This document shows, in pieces, positions 22,901 to 37,100 of a stretch of DNA of 64,000 bases. The stretch is from Lanius collurio. Lineage: Eukaryota; Chordata; Aves; Passeriformes; Laniidae. The position numbers were made by a program, and so were the translations under genes. The stretch lies in contig JACBWW010000069.1 of the NCBI GenBank assembly GCA_020086605.1, positions 1,815,947 through 1,879,946 on the forward strand. Reading direction: 5' to 3'. The notes beneath the pieces were generated by a model. It was not told where the DNA came from. It did no database searches and was given only the letters and a program-made list of their open reading frames with translations. The stretch's first letter is position 1. Every line of letters begins with the position of its first letter.

Positions 22901-25814
22901 TTCACAAATATTTTCTTAATACCCAGATGTTCTTTTCTACTCTTTTTAGTAATGAGTCCCTGCCCCCATTTGAAGGCTTTGATGGAGCTTTCCCAAAAGC
23001 TCTAGATATGTTCCTTCTTTTGCCTATGAAAGATAAAGAAGCTGGTTTTTTTCCAGTATTTTCACAGTCTGCTTGCTGTCAGAGCAAAAGAGCTTTAACT
23101 TTCACCTTGTGTTTGGTGCCTTCCTTTCCATGTTTGAGCACAAAATGCTGCAGTTCCATGGCTCACTCAGCTGTGCCTTATCTCTGGTTGTGCAATCCCC
23201 CTTCCAGCTGCAAAACTGGAGTGCCATATATCCAGTTTTATTGCAAGTTTGGAGTTTCCAGCCTGCAGAGACTGGTGTAATCCAGCAAATAGCTGTCCAT
23301 GTAAGGATGCAGGAAGACTACAGAAAGTACAGTTCCCTCTGTAAGCAAAGCCAGGGTTTAAGTGATTAACAGGGTCTAAGTCAAGCTCTGTGTACCCTCA
23401 CAGTTTATTATGTGCAATGTGACTTTAAATTCAACTCAGGAATTTGCCTCTGATCATTTATTGCTGGTTTGCACCTTCAGCTCTTTGGAGGATACTGGTT
23501 TATATTATGTCTTTACCTCCTGGAGATCTCTTGGTGGAGAGAAAACAATGGTGAAATGATACTTTGTTAAAGAGTAGGCAGATTTTTGAAGCAAAAGTGA
23601 TTTGCTCTTTCACCTCTGGGCATTCTGTAGGCAGTCCAGACGGGAAGGAAGGAACTGGTTTTGGGGGTTGGCTGGGGTCCAGTTGCAGACTCTATTCAGA
23701 CCCAAGCTAGAAGAGTATGGGCTGATTTGTAAGTTTTAGGCAAAAATGACAGTTGAGAAAAAGCAGCTGTCTCATTTTTGTGAACTGATGAAATTAGTTA
23801 GGAATATGTCAGAGGGTAAAAGTGGGATGCTTTGTGCTGTGCAGAGATTGAGAAATGCATTAAAGATCAGTTTGTCGTGCCTAAATCAAGAGACCAAAAC
23901 ACTTAGCTGAGTTAAACTAAAAGACACAAGAATGTATGATGCTCTTTAATATCCAGAAAATAAGTGTATTCATTTGTAAAAACAACTCATTAATTGTAAC
24001 CACGAGTGCAAAGGGATGTTCTCCCACCTCCTGCCACCGTTCTCACTTGTGCATGAGCTAAGTGGTTCTTGAGTAAGTGATGGTGAGCAGTCTTTGGTTT
24101 ACTTAGACGTTATTAAATCTAAAGGCTGGTCTGGTTAGGAACAACACACATTTCATTTTCTTCCTCCTTCTGTTCCTAGACTTTACTCTGTATTTAGAGA
24201 AGGATGGAGTTTATTTGATGTGCAGACATATGCAGTGTGACAGCTATTGTCAAAATTTGAAAAACAGGGTATAGCAGGCAGAATTTGACAGGACCTTTTA
24301 GTTTCTTGTTATTTGTTGTTTTGGAAGAACAAGAGTCCAGATAATGACTGTTCAGATGGGCAGTTTGTCTTGGCATAAATGAATCCTGGTTAAAATCTGG
24401 AGAAGTTCTGAACAGATGCCTGTTTCCCACTGATGGTCATAACTGCTTGTAGCCTCTAGAACTGCTGGTGTTTGTGGTGTGGGAAAAGCTGTTTAACAAG
24501 GTGGTCAGTTTTGGGATGGTGATGCCACAGGTGGAGTGAAGCAGTCACTCCAGCTCCTGGCTGTGCAGGCAGTTGTCTTGCAGGAGGACAGTGAATCCTC
24601 AGCTCTGCTGGCACCACTGGCTCCCTATCCCAGTCATTTTCCATCTGCCTCTGGTGAATATGCTGTGATTTACTGAGAGATGTAGTGACAGGTGAGGTTG
24701 TAGTCTGTAACTGGAAATGAAGGATGTCACTGAACTGATTTTATTCCACAGCCTCCCGATGCTATTTGAGCTCTAGTGAGGAGAGGCTGTAAGATGAATG
24801 AGATTGCCACCCCCCTCCTTGTTAGACATCAGGGAATCCATGTGACTGATTCTCACCTCTGAGGAAAAGCTTCAATTGGAGCTGTCACCTCAGTAGACAA
24901 AGAAGGAATCCAACTGCAAGACATGTACCCAGAGGAAATCATGCTTTGCTGGTTCCCTGGCTTATGAAACTCCTTGTTTTTTCATTGTTCTCCTTGTCAG
25001 TACTATTGCTTTACCTCTGCTGCTTGCAGTAGTAATAACAGTGTTTGGGTGTTGAGCTTGAGTGGGAATGGACACGAATGTTCTGCTGCCCTAGGTAACT
25101 GAGGGGTGGATGTAGATGAGAATAACTGCATGTCATCTTTTCTTGGAAAACCAGCTTTTTGGAGTAATTTTGAACACAACCTGAAACCGCTTTGAGAATT
25201 GTAAACAATGTCCCATGTAGTTTTAGCAGCCTCATATTTTGCCTTGTGTATGAGCTCAGTTCAGAGCTAAGAATAGTATTGTGTTACTCAAATATTTCAG
25301 TTTTCTGGATGTGGAAAGTCTGCTTTTCCTAGTGGTTGTAAAATAGCCTAGTGGAGGATTTTTGTCCTTGGCCAAAACTCTGAAAGGAAAAAATTGGGAT
25401 TTGTTCAGACATGAGTGCCTCTCCAGTAGATTCCAGGCTTGTTCCTTTATAATGGGCAGTTTCAGGAGATTTGCTTCTGAGTTTTACAAAGATACTGAAA
25501 CAGACTGATGGGGTGTGGATGTCATTCTTATCTTCTGCTCCCCCTCAGGGTGGTACAGCCTGAGAGATTTCTACAAATGCTCTTTCCTCTGCTTTTGATA
25601 GGGCTGTAGGAGGAAAGGAAGACAGTTGTGTGAGACCCATAGAGATGTTCCTGTGGGTATAATGCCAAAGTGTTGCCAGAGTAGCAAGGGAATGTGGGGT
25701 TTATATTCTGAAATGCACATGCAGCACCTTTAGCTGATCAGGGGAGGACGGGAATAATTTGCTTATCTGCAAAACCCACATAAAAATGAGACAGTACAGA
25801 TAAAATCTGAGTCT
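16902..25814. other. Intron 1, no recognisable feature
   Basis: About 8.9 kb of intronic DNA. Only short open frames (up to 120 codons) are present, on both strands, with no recognisable protein family, splice-bounded coding segment, RNA gene or transposon. The sequence looks like unique, slowly decayed intron with T/G excess on the + strand. Confidence 0.5.
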
Positions 25815-25855
25815 CATATACATATATTCTTTATATATATATATTCTTTATATAT
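25815..25855 (+). repeat. AT-rich tandem repeat, left side of gap
   Basis: The sequence alternates ATATATATTCTTTATATA units immediately before the gap. The same TATATATTCTTTATA core appears on the right side, so the gap most likely lies inside one continuous tandem array. Confidence 0.85.
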
Positions 25856-26247
25856 NNNNNNNNNNNNNNNNNNNNNNNNNNNNNNNNNNNNNNNNNNNNN
25901 NNNNNNNNNNNNNNNNNNNNNNNNNNNNNNNNNNNNNNNNNNNNNNNNNNNNNNNNNNNNNNNNNNNNNNNNNNNNNNNNNNNNNNNNNNNNNNNNNNNN
26001 NNNNNNNNNNNNNNNNNNNNNNNNNNNNNNNNNNNNNNNNNNNNNNNNNNNNNNNNNNNNNNNNNNNNNNNNNNNNNNNNNNNNNNNNNNNNNNNNNNNN
26101 NNNNNNNNNNNNNNNNNNNNNNNNNNNNNNNNNNNNNNNNNNNNNNNNNNNNNNNNNNNNNNNNNNNNNNNNNNNNNNNNNNNNNNNNNNNNNNNNNNNN
26201 NNNNNNNNNNNNNNNNNNNNNNNNNNNNNNNNNNNNNNNNNNNNNNN
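25856..26247. other. Assembly gap (392 N)
   Basis: A run of 392 undetermined bases flanked on both sides by the same tandem repeat. The true array length is unknown. The size may be an estimate from the assembler. Open frames reported through the gap are meaningless. Confidence 0.99.
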
Positions 26248-26430
26248 CATATATATTCTTTATACACATATATATTCTTTATACACATATATATTCTTTA
26301 TACACATATATATTCTTTATATCCCGAGAGACATATTTATCCTTACATATATATCCATACATGTATGTCCTTTTATTTATGTCCTTTTTTATATATATGT
26401 GTCCTTTTTTATATATATCCTCATGCACTG
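26248..26430 (+). repeat. 19-bp minisatellite (four clear copies) and degenerate AT-rich flank
   Basis: The unit CATATATATTCTTTATACA repeats at 26248, 26267, 26286 and 26305; the last copy diverges at its end (about 26321). Beyond it, to about 26430, come looser repeats of ACATATATATCC and TCCTTTTTTATATATAT. The near-identical copies suggest recent expansion and polymorphism. It is located within PELI2 intron 1. Confidence 0.92.
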
Positions 26431-29400
26431 CAGTGGATGCAAAGTTCTTTAGCATTGTACCACTCCCCTCTTCAGCTGAAAACAGTGTGGCATGGCCAAG
26501 GTGCCCTTATGGAGAGTGATGTCAGGTATAAAAACTTGAGGGCAGCAGGGAATCTCTCGAGCTAGACAACTGTAATCAATTACTTGATTTCTGTGTCTCT
26601 GAACTAGCTCCTGCAGTCATGGTTTGCTGGGCAGTGCACTTTCAATTTCAGTCCTGGGCTCATGAGCTTTATTTCCACAGCTGAATTTCCATTTGGCTTG
26701 CAAAAGCTACTTTCAAGTCCTGTAATGCTGTTTGATATTATGGCCTGTAATTGGGGAAACATTGCTTTAAACAGATCCTCTGTTTTCTTGGTCTGGTTTG
26801 CCCCATAGGGCATACTTGCTTTTAAAATCAGAGGAATCTAGAGAAATGGAGGGAAACATATGGGGTGGCTTGTTTTCTTGAAAGTTGATGAACAAAAATA
26901 GGAATAGTATGCTGTCTTTGTGGGTGTTGGCAAAGAAAAAGAGCTGGATTTCCAAAGGAAAAAAATTTGAGGGAGAACTAACTATCTGTGGTTTTAAACT
27001 TGTTTTCTGTTCTACAAACCATTGTGCCACTTGTGCACATTACTTAATATCTGTTGGAATGAAACTTCAGCTTGCAGAGTACAACCAGAAGTAGGTGGGC
27101 TGGAATAGCCCTACGGATGAGCTAAGTGAAAATTTTGCTCTAGGAAACTTCGCTGCTGTAGAGCCTTCAGTGTGGCTTCAGAGTTTCAGAGCTTGCATCC
27201 ATGTATAAACACTGTCTTGGGTGGTTGTCTTGCATAAAACTCTTGCTGCTTCTGTGAGGAGATGCCTTCCTATCTGCAGACCACAGCAGTGCAAGATCTC
27301 TTGTTCAGCCACTGCTACACGAAGCTCTGTAGTGAGATTCTTCTGGAGATCAGAATCTCTGAGCATTTGGAAGTGGAAAAACATTAGGAATTTATTACTT
27401 CTGTTGCTTTGATTCATTCTTAGTAAGTGGTGTTTTCTGAGGCCTGTGAAAAGTCAATGTTTATTTTATGTAGCCTTTTGGGAAGCCCTCTTAAGGGAAG
27501 CAAAATTTCAACATTCTGTAGGTGAAAGTGTGAAACTGAAAGACTTTACTGTCATGAAGGTACATAGATCAGAATTAATTTTGCTGATCAGCAGTAAACA
27601 CTTAATGGCTTTGCAGAAATCTTTTCCTGGCTGGAGATGTCTGATTAACTTTGTTATAGATTATGATAAAAGCAAACACCCAAGGTTGCTGTGAATTAGT
27701 AAGCTGTCAGTGTGTTTTAAGAAGAAGATATATTGAAGTCTAGTTCTCTGCATTGCTGCACTGTTAATTTCTGGTTTATTAAGACTTTAAAAAAAAAAAC
27801 CCCACAGCTTCAGCAGTGCTGTGAGGCCTCTGTACTTACGGTCCACACACAGATCCAGTAGGTTCCAGGTATTTCTTTCAAACTGGGTATGAGGAATAAT
27901 TTATCCCATGTGGATTTTGGTGTACATAACATACTTGCTAACCAAGAACAGGCAGAAAGGTAACTCTTTGCTTTTTCTCTTTACTTACCCACTCTAAATG
28001 TGCTGGGAGTAGGCAGTGCAGTAGATTATCTTCCCCTTGACAGCTTGTGCCATGGAGCAGTTGATATAATGTGGAATCAGTGATATTAAGGAAGCTGCTG
28101 TGTTCAGAGAGGCAGCAACGCTTGCGAGTGCTACAAAGGAGACCCAGTTCTTTATTTTCTAAGGCAAATATTTGGGATTCTGTTCAGCAGTTTGATTGAT
28201 CTGGGAGCTGTGCATTTGTAAGGGTGTCTTTTTCCCCGGGAAGCTAAAAAGAATGTTAAAATTGATAGAATTTGACTTGGATGTTGCAGCCCAGGGTGCA
28301 GTAGTTGAGTGCCTCACTTTCCATTCAGTGCACTGCTGGTGAGATCACCTATATTCACAAAATGGATGCAAATTTTATCTCTTCCTCTGTGCTTAATGGT
28401 ACTGAAACCAACCTAAGAAGATTCTTGTCATGTGTGAGTATTTGAAAAAGCTGTAACAGACATCCTGGAACTTCTTCCACTGTCTGTGTAATCACAAAAA
28501 TGGTATTGCAACTGCTTGTATTTGGAGGTGAACTGAAGTTATAAGAAAGCTGTCACCTTTTCTTGTGAAAGTGTGAACTATCAAAAAGTCCTTGATAGGG
28601 TTTTAGGGAAAGCACTTCATTTCTTAGGAAATGAGTTGTTGGGACTGTGCTTTTATTTTCAATGGCCCAAATGGTCCTTTGAGTGAAATGTAGTTTCTCC
28701 ATTATGTTTAATGTAGTGAAGTTTCAGCTGTAACATGGTGTTATTACTGTTCATTCCTCAGGCTAAAATTTGAACAGTTTGATTTTGCTCCTTTGAGTGT
28801 GTGTGAAGCACAAATAGGTAGGGAGAGTATTCAGAATGCCAGGGCAGCTGGGTTTTGAGGTCTTTTGTCCCCTTGCATGCTACAAAGTCTAATTTGTCTC
28901 AGTTTTGAAACTTGCAGCTGTGATCTGATGTTTAAGGGCCATTTGTAAATAGTTTCCAAACAAAGCTGTGTGGTTCCTCAGCCTCTGGTGGTGTGGATCA
29001 ACAGTCTTCCTCCTGCCCTTCTCTCCTCCCGTGCACTGAAACCCAGCTGTGTGTAGTACTTTGCTTTGAAAGGGATTTTGTTTTTCTCACTTGTTTTGAA
29101 TGCAGTGAAAGCCAGATCTTGCTTTCTGCTGTCTTTGTGTATATTTAACCAAATGGCATATCAAACAATTCCAGTGGCTTTTGGCTAGGTTATAGATCCT
29201 TCTCAGTTGAGTAGCATTTCCTCCGTGCTATGAGAGGTTTAGGGTTGGAAAGAGGATTCTCTAAACATGGTGCTTTGCCCACCTCTTGTGCTCTTTTAGC
29301 TGGAATAAAGAGCATCCTTTGAAATGAACCTGATTAGTTTATACCCTGTATTTTGCTGTGCACTAACATTGCTGGTTTTATGCAGCAGTGAATGGTTTTA

Positions 29401-32400
29401 GCTGACAGCTTTGGAGATGGGCTTAAAGCACTGAATAAAATTGCATCCTTGTTAAATGAATGCTGGGGGGAGCAGTAAAATGTTGGAAATAAGGATTGTT
29501 AAGGAAATCATTATGTGAAAGAAGAGGTTTCCTTACCCCATACCCTTGGCTCTCTAAAAGGAAAACCTCTTGCATTCTAATGCTCTGCTAGCATATTACT
29601 TTTATTGGAATTGATATAATTATCTTAAATGTAGTGGGTTTTTTCTGTTAAAGTTGCTACCTTTCTTTTTCCCTGCTAATATCATGGTTATGGATGACTT
29701 CTGTGTTTTATGTTGTCAGACTCAGGTCATCCCTGCCTAGAGAGTTTTTAGCTATTAAGTTGTTTAGAACTTAAATATGTCCGGTTATCTGATTGCTTTA
29801 ATTGAGGCTTCTCCTGATGCTCTAGTAGGCTGCATCAGCATGTTCCTTGGGTTCTTCCAGAGTATCAGCTTTTAATCAAACTGTTGTGCTACTTATACAG
29901 CTGTCTTTGATTTCACAAAAACAAAAGTAACAAATTATTTTCCAGAAAAAAATTATTTGGGACAAGTAACAAGCCACTTGCTAAGAAAAATCAAGGAGGG
30001 TAATAAGACGTTTCTGCAGAAAGTTCCTTCCAGCCCAGAAGTAACACTAGCTCTTTTGTATTCCTGACTGGATCTCCCTAGTCTTCTGTGACAAGTAGCT
30101 GCAGTAATAAATCCCTGACTCCTGTGCCACTCACTTGGGGACTGCTTGCTTCTGCTGCTTCTGTATTTTCTTACTCCAGAATTTCTTCCTCTGCCCCTCA
30201 GTGAGGAGAAAAGCATCAAAATAGCAAAGAGTTTTGGCAATCTTAGAGGAAGCTGGATGTGTGGTGTAAATAAAGTTGATTAAAAGCAGCTCTTGCACAA
30301 TCCATTTGGTATTTGCAAGCCAAGAGCATCCTTTAACTTTTTATATAGGGTGCAGTTAATACAGATCAGGTGTGTGTTTGTTGACATGCCTGTGTTAGGT
30401 AAGCTAAACATGCATGAGGTTTTGTCAGCTGTATTTTCTATAAATATTCTTCCTGAAACAAACTTGATTTTTTATTACTCTTCTATTACAGCTGTTATAA
30501 TAGCAAGGTAGTCCTGCTAGTGGTGGAGAAAAATGTATGGAGTGGAATAATTAAAAAGTGAGTTAACCTTATCTGTAGGGTACCAGATTCTTCCATTGCT
30601 TGGTGGGTGAAGGTGGGGGGAACAAGAGGAGGCCACAGCATGCAGGAATAGCTTTTTGTCCCAAACCAGAAGAGTAACCAGTTCTGTTTCAGAACACCAG
30701 GGAATAATTAAGGTCACCCTGGAGAACCTCGGCTACTGCACATGTGACTTCTTGTGGTGTTTCCAGTAGATAAGGTTATATTTAATTTGTATACCCTGTG
30801 AGGGAGAAAAGTAGGTTCTAGCTTATCTGATCTGCTGTAGGTGCCTCTGAAAGCTTTGCTTGTTGTTTTTTTTTTCATGGTGTACGTAACCTTTTACTGT
30901 GTGCTCACCTAATCCATACTTGTGATTCTGATCAGAGGCTGGCTGGAACATAAAAGCTCTGTGCCTATAGCATGAGGCTTTTGGGCCAGCTCACTGCTGG
31001 GTTCCTGATGGTAGGAACAACTTTTGAAAGGTAGCTAAAAAAAGTAATTAAAAATAACTCCTAATCACGAGCCAGTGATGGAAGTTAGCCTTTTTTCTGA
31101 AAAATCTGGGGTCGTGGCACAGATCATGTCAGGCTGCGTTTCACTGAATCACTGCAGCCTCTGAGAAGGCTCGAGGACAGTACAGGGAGCAGTAAACAAA
31201 GCAAGGATTGGTGCTGGGGAAGAGGAGGCTTGTGGTGAACACACACAGGGCTAATCACTATGCCAACGAGTCCTCCAAAGTGCTGGAGAAGGGAATGATT
31301 CCTGAAGTTTTTTATGATAGTAAAATGACTTCACAAATGCAAGTTGTAAGAACAAACCCTTGTCTTAGAAGAAAAAAAAACCCAAAAAACCAAACTAACC
31401 CCAAAATGATTATAGCCACAATTAATAACTCCAGCATACTTTTCTCAGGGATAATCAAGTTCACAGATGCAAAAACATTGCTTTTAATTGGGTAAAGAGA
31501 TGAGATTATTTGGGACTTTGGAACTTGTTGGTTTGGATTTTCTTGCTCTGCAGGAAGACTGGCTTTATTAAGCTGTACGACTGGTAGTGATTAGGAAGCA
31601 TTTATGCCTATGGAGATGTCTTAGCCAGCAGAGTCTGAGGTGGGACTGTGTCTTTCATTCAGGACTTCCTCCCAGGTCGCATATACCAAAGGTCTTGGAT
31701 CAGTGGCTTTTGTTAATCAAAGGATGGAAGTCCTTTGGTTATCCATGAGTTGCTTATTGCTGCAGTCTTTCTACTTAATACTACTTTAGTTTTGCTGCTG
31801 TAACCACTTGAAACTTTTTCCTTCAGAAAGAAAGAAAAATCTAATGGGAATTAATCTTCTAGTATGTGAGCCTGATGTGAGAAGGAAGAGAGAATAGGTT
31901 GCTGAAGCTCTTTGGTGGATTTGGCAGGAAGTGCAGGAGACTTGCTTGACCTGGCTCTCCCTTGCTATGTGTATGGGGAAAGTTTTGACTCTAAAGATGT
32001 TGAAACAGTGGGGAGGCCTGGATCTTCCAGACTAACTGAAACAGAGATGTCATGGATTGGCTGGATCAAGCTTTTGATTTGGGGATGGAGCAGGTGACTC
32101 TGCCAGCTCTATTTTCTGTCATTCTGTGGCCAGGAAGCAGCTGTACATTTTTCAAGAGGTGATGTGATGCAGTGGAGAAAGGGCACCCTGGGAAGACAGA
32201 AGGGAACCTTCTGGTCAGCTGAGGCTTGTTGAGTGCCAGGGGATGAGGGCAACAAAAATAAAACAGCATCCTCCTTCCAGCCTCCAAGGAACTCCAGCAT
32301 TACAGGTGTTTGTTGCAATCTGTTGTAGTGATCTGTGCAGCACTGCACGGTTCAAGGAGCAGTCGTGTGTTCACTGCCAAAACTCCTGACAGGAACAGGA

Positions 32401-34109
32401 TTAGCAGTAGTACCTCTGGTGGGAGAGGCTGCTTCTGAGACAGACACTGGTGCACACAATCAGCTGGAGACAAGCTGAGACCTAAATTCACATGAGTTAA
32501 TGTCTGTGACACTGATACAGCACCAGAGAACGCAGTTCAAAGGAGGAAATGAACCAGGAGTATCCTGTTGGTACAGAAGCTCTCCTTAGCTTCGCTTTTG
32601 CTATTTGGCAACTCTTCCCCATGAGATTAAGCTGGAGAATAACTTCACTGTTTTGTTTCACTGAAATTCACAGATAATTGGCAGACAGCAACTGCTTGTT
32701 TTCTGAAGCTCTGATGCAGAAAAATGTATTTGAAAGAATTCTTGCGTTTTTTAAAAAAGGAAATCCTTAGCCATTTTCTTTCTGAAATATTGCTAGATAC
32801 AAAATTAATTGTTGAGGTTTGTACAAGGGGAGAGAGTGTAAAGACTATGAAGTACTGGCAGTGATACTATATAAAAGGACACACAAATACGCTTATTTTG
32901 TTGTCAGCTTTGCATATGTTGAAGCTTTCTGTTTTTGTTTTGCTATAAACTATAAACATGTGACTTCTTCCCTTTTAATGCGTGTTCAAGGGAGGGAGTG
33001 TTGGATGCTTCAGCAGCAGAGGGTTTTCCAGTTAGTCAGGACTTGAGTGTGGAGCTGTGAAAAGCTCTGGGACTGGGTACTGCAAAGGTGAATATGTATC
33101 TTTAGCCTCCCTATGTTGTGGATTTCATGATAGCTGTAGACTCGCAGTACTTCCAAGGGAATCTCTCCTGCTCTCTCTGCTGTTTTCCAGGTTGCTGATA
33201 CAAGTGTTTCTGTGGCTTTGCAGTGGGCTGGAGAGTGAGAAATGTGGTTTTAAAACTGAATTTAAAGCATAAATCTAGTTTTGTTTCCCCTTCATGTGAA
33301 CCAAGGAGAGAAGTAGTGGCAACGAATTAAGAAATGAAAGGTGACACTGCTGCTTTTGGCAGCAGTGTGGGACCACACTGGTTCAGGGATGGTAAAAATA
33401 CAGCGTAAGCACAAACTGAATTTTGGTATGTGTGGAGAATGTACTACAGGATTCTACCAAATATGGGATCAGAATGTACTTACAAGGGAAGATTTACTCA
33501 AGTCTGACTTCAGTTCTGCAGCTTTATTGTTTAGTGAGCAAAGATGAGCTGTTTGCCTCACTTGAGCTATGGAAGCAACTGAACTGCAGCATCTCATCTG
33601 TTTATAGCCAAGTCTGTCATTTGGGATGGTTTTCATCCAGAAATGATGAGGTGTGCTGTAGATCTGTTAGTTATAGACAAGGAAAGCAAAGTAAAATTAC
33701 TCCTTTTTTTCTGGGGGAAATGCTACCGGTGAAAACCAGGAATTGTTCAGTCTTAGTCTTTTGGGAAGTAGTTTGCATAGGTATGGAGAAGTAGTTACGT
33801 TTTATGATGACTTGTATTTTGATAGCATTGTAAAAAAAAAAAAAAATCAGCTACATGCAGCACTTCCAATGTCAGCTAGCAGATACCTTAATTTTAAGGA
33901 TGACTTCCTTGAGTTGACATCAAACTTTCCAAGGTGCAGGTCAATGTTTAGAGCTCTTCTGCCAAGTAACAGAGCTGTCATTTACTCTTCCCCACTGTCT
34001 AGGCTGGACTTTTTTAAAAAACAAAACCAAAGTAAACATAAACCAAAAAAGCTTGTGTAACAAGCTATCTGACACATAGTTCAAAGCTTGTTGCTGATCT
34101 CAGAAGCAG
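26431..34109. other. Intron 1, no recognisable feature
   Basis: About 7.7 kb of intronic DNA with short, overlapping open frames only. Homopolymer runs occur at 27789-27799 and 33832-33846 (A). I saw no exon, RNA gene or named transposon. Confidence 0.5.
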
Positions 34110-34147
34110 ACAAGTACTTGTAGTAGTACAAGTAGTACAAGACTTGT
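34110..34147. repeat. Cluster of short palindromes and direct repeats
   Basis: ACAAGTACTTGT (34110-34121) is a perfect 12-bp palindrome. It runs into CTTGTA/TACAAG arms with a four-base loop and a repeated TAGTACAAG, then another CTTGT. The composition is simple (GTA/TAC), so slippage during replication is a likely origin. Confidence 0.6.
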
Positions 34148-37100
34148 AGAAAGTAGGAACTTGCCACAGTGGACTGTGGGAGAGAGCATGTGTGGTCTTG
34201 CTCTCCAGACAGCCCTGAATCCAGGCGGAGGAGAGGCTTTCATTACATAGCCCAGCCATGGGAAAAGCTTAATTGGAGCTTGTAGTTCATTGTATACCAA
34301 ACTCTTCAAGTGTTTGATGTAAATCTGTAGGAAACTGGCTTTGATAATTATGGTGCCCATAGCCCATGCCAGCACCACTCCCTTATTTGCAAGGAATAGT
34401 GGTGCTATCAGCTGAGATAATTATCCCAGGAGGTTTCATAATGCAACTTGTCCCAGTACTGCTGTCACTGAGAAGCATTTGGAAAAAGTACAGGAGTGCT
34501 CCTTCCACGTGTGTTGGTCTGATGAACATCTGGAGAACTTCAGAAGTGCCCCAGAGATCTGCATGTGGGCAGGATGCTCTCAGAAATGATTGTTCTGTCC
34601 CTGTGAAATTTGATTTTTTTTCCTAGTTTGTTTTATTAGTTGAAAACAACATTTGTTCCAGGCTTTTTGGTGGGATGAAGGAGAATTTCAGATACGAGTT
34701 CTTTTGGCAGTACTGGCCTTCTTGTGAAGCAAAAAGTTGTGTGCTAATGTGCTGGTCCCTAAGCTGATCCTGGAGCCACTGGAAGAGTGGAGGGAGAAGG
34801 GAAACAGCTCCTGCTTGTGGAGGAGCTTTGTGAGAGGAAGCTTCTGTTGGTTGTGGGGAAGCTTGGAGTCTCCCAGTGTTTAGTGATGGGGAATTAATTT
34901 GTGGCCTCCATCCTTGTCCCTTCTTCATCTGTGATTCCATCCTGTTGCTGCTCAGAGGGAGGCACTTGTTGCTCACCCAGGCACTGCTCAGTGGACGAGC
35001 TGAGAGCACTGGAGAGGAGAGGGCAGGTTTTGTTGTAGTTCCTTGTGCCTGTGCTTAGAAAAGCTGGCTCAGCAAGGTGTGAGGCAGCTATTCCTCCTCC
35101 TGGGTGCTGAATCCTGCTGTGACCTGTGGGACAGCTCCTGTCAGAAAGGCAGGGACAGGCCAAGGTTGTGGGGCTGCTGCCTCAGGAGCAGGGCAGAGAG
35201 GGTGGGAGGGAGCAATCCTGCCATGGCTGGCAGCATCCCAGGGCATTTACTGCCAGGTCACTGGGTATGGAGCTTGTTTATAGGGTGGGAAAGAAAGGTG
35301 TGGCCACAGGGTTGGTTTGTGGGGAGCATGTTGAGAGGCCTGGCATAGGAAAAATGAAGGTGTGTGCTGGCTGTGGAGAGAGGCAACTTCTCACATCCCC
35401 TTTTTTTTTTTTTTTTTCTCTTCTAAAACATGTGTGTATCCCTAGGAATTGTCCCAGCTTTTTCTACCACTGTTGAATCAAAATCAAACTTGCAGGTCTA
35501 TAATTAAAACATAACAAATAATAACACTACCACTCAATTCTTCTTGCCCTTTGTGGAAAGGAAATGTAGAAATGGGCACAAGGAGAACCTTCATGAAAAT
35601 TTGTCAGTGCTAATCAGGATAAATGAGTTCAGCTTTCACTTTGCTTGTATTTCCTTCCTATTTGAAGTTTCCAAGAGGTCTTTTAACCTTGAGTTTATTT
35701 TTCTCTTTTAAAAGTAATTAAATCCCACAGAAACCTGAAATGAATTAGAGTGGCTTTCCCCAGTTAAAATTGTTTTCCGAAAATGAGGAAAAAACCCTGC
35801 AACAATAAAACCCCACTTGCCTGGTTTTAACATCCAGTGGAGCTACTTTAATTCAGTACTGTTCAGCAGTTGCACAAGTATAAAAACATTAATAATTACA
35901 GCATATAAAGCTAGCAATGGTAATATATAGTAGTTACACATTATTTCTGAGGGAGTTGTTACTTTTTTAGGTTTCCAGATAAAAATACTTGTAGAAAGAA
36001 TGTTGTCTTCAACAAGTTAAAACTTGCTGGTATATTCCTGATAGTAGTGTCTTTGAAAGAAAGCATGTGCATATATCCAGGGAGATTCAAGTGGAGAATC
36101 AAATAACTCCTATTTTAAGTGCTGGTATTTAAGCTGCCTGTGGAACATATTGATGTATTTTGCTAGGGACTGGTCTCTTGTGATGAGGATCCACTGTGCT
36201 GCACTTTTCTGGAATAGGGTTAATGACAAATTTCCAAGGTGCAAGTAGGCCTGGCATGAAGTAGTAGTGATGTACTCCTGTTCATTTTATGCTGTGTTAG
36301 GGAATCTCTTTTAATATTCCAGAAAGGTACAGTAGTCCTCCCTCTGAACATGGGAGTGAGAGGACAAGTTCAGCTGAAAGTCTCTCAACTTTCTATTGTG
36401 GCTTCAGCATCATGTATTGAATGTGCATTTTTTAAATGTCTGGGGTTTATGTTCTACAGTACTGAGATTAGAGATTATTTTGATCTTAAATCTGTTCTTG
36501 CTTGTGCTCAGTTGTTCAGCAGTCCTGCATTTTGGATTCCTGCTGTTTAGACGTGGTGGCTCTGCAGCTGTGAGCTGTTTCCCCATGGGACAGCTGGTGA
36601 TCCTTGCCTTCTCCAGTGCCCCAGCAATGAGGTCTCTTGCTTTCATTCACTGCCCATTTCCTGCTGGTTTGCAGAAGGGTGGGAGGCTCTCAAAGTGCAT
36701 TCTCTTGTTATTCAAATAGTTACATATACAGGATATAATGATAAGAAAAAAAAATATTCAGGGTTGCTGCATTGCTACTTCTTTTTTTTTCATAGTCTTT
36801 TTCTGCCTGCAATGTTAGCCTTTAATCATAAAGACTGTAGGAGAGGGATATATGAGACCTCACCAGTAAGACAGAAGCGATTTATCAGTGGAATAACATC
36901 TGTAGTTTCTTGGGCAAAAGTCTGAAATCTCAGGATCAGGGATGGAAGAGGCAGTAAAGCCCTGAAAGCTCTTCCTAGATAGACCAGCTCTGAGAGCTGG
37001 CAGGAATGGTGTTGAAAAGCCTCTACCTGACCTAAATCTTGGGGGTGAGGTGGCGGTGAATTCTGTGCTTGTGCAGCGCAAAGAAATTTCCAGTTGATCC

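Noticed and set aside
25814..26288. Three ~140-codon open frames through the gap
   Set aside because: They consist of undetermined bases and tandem repeat.
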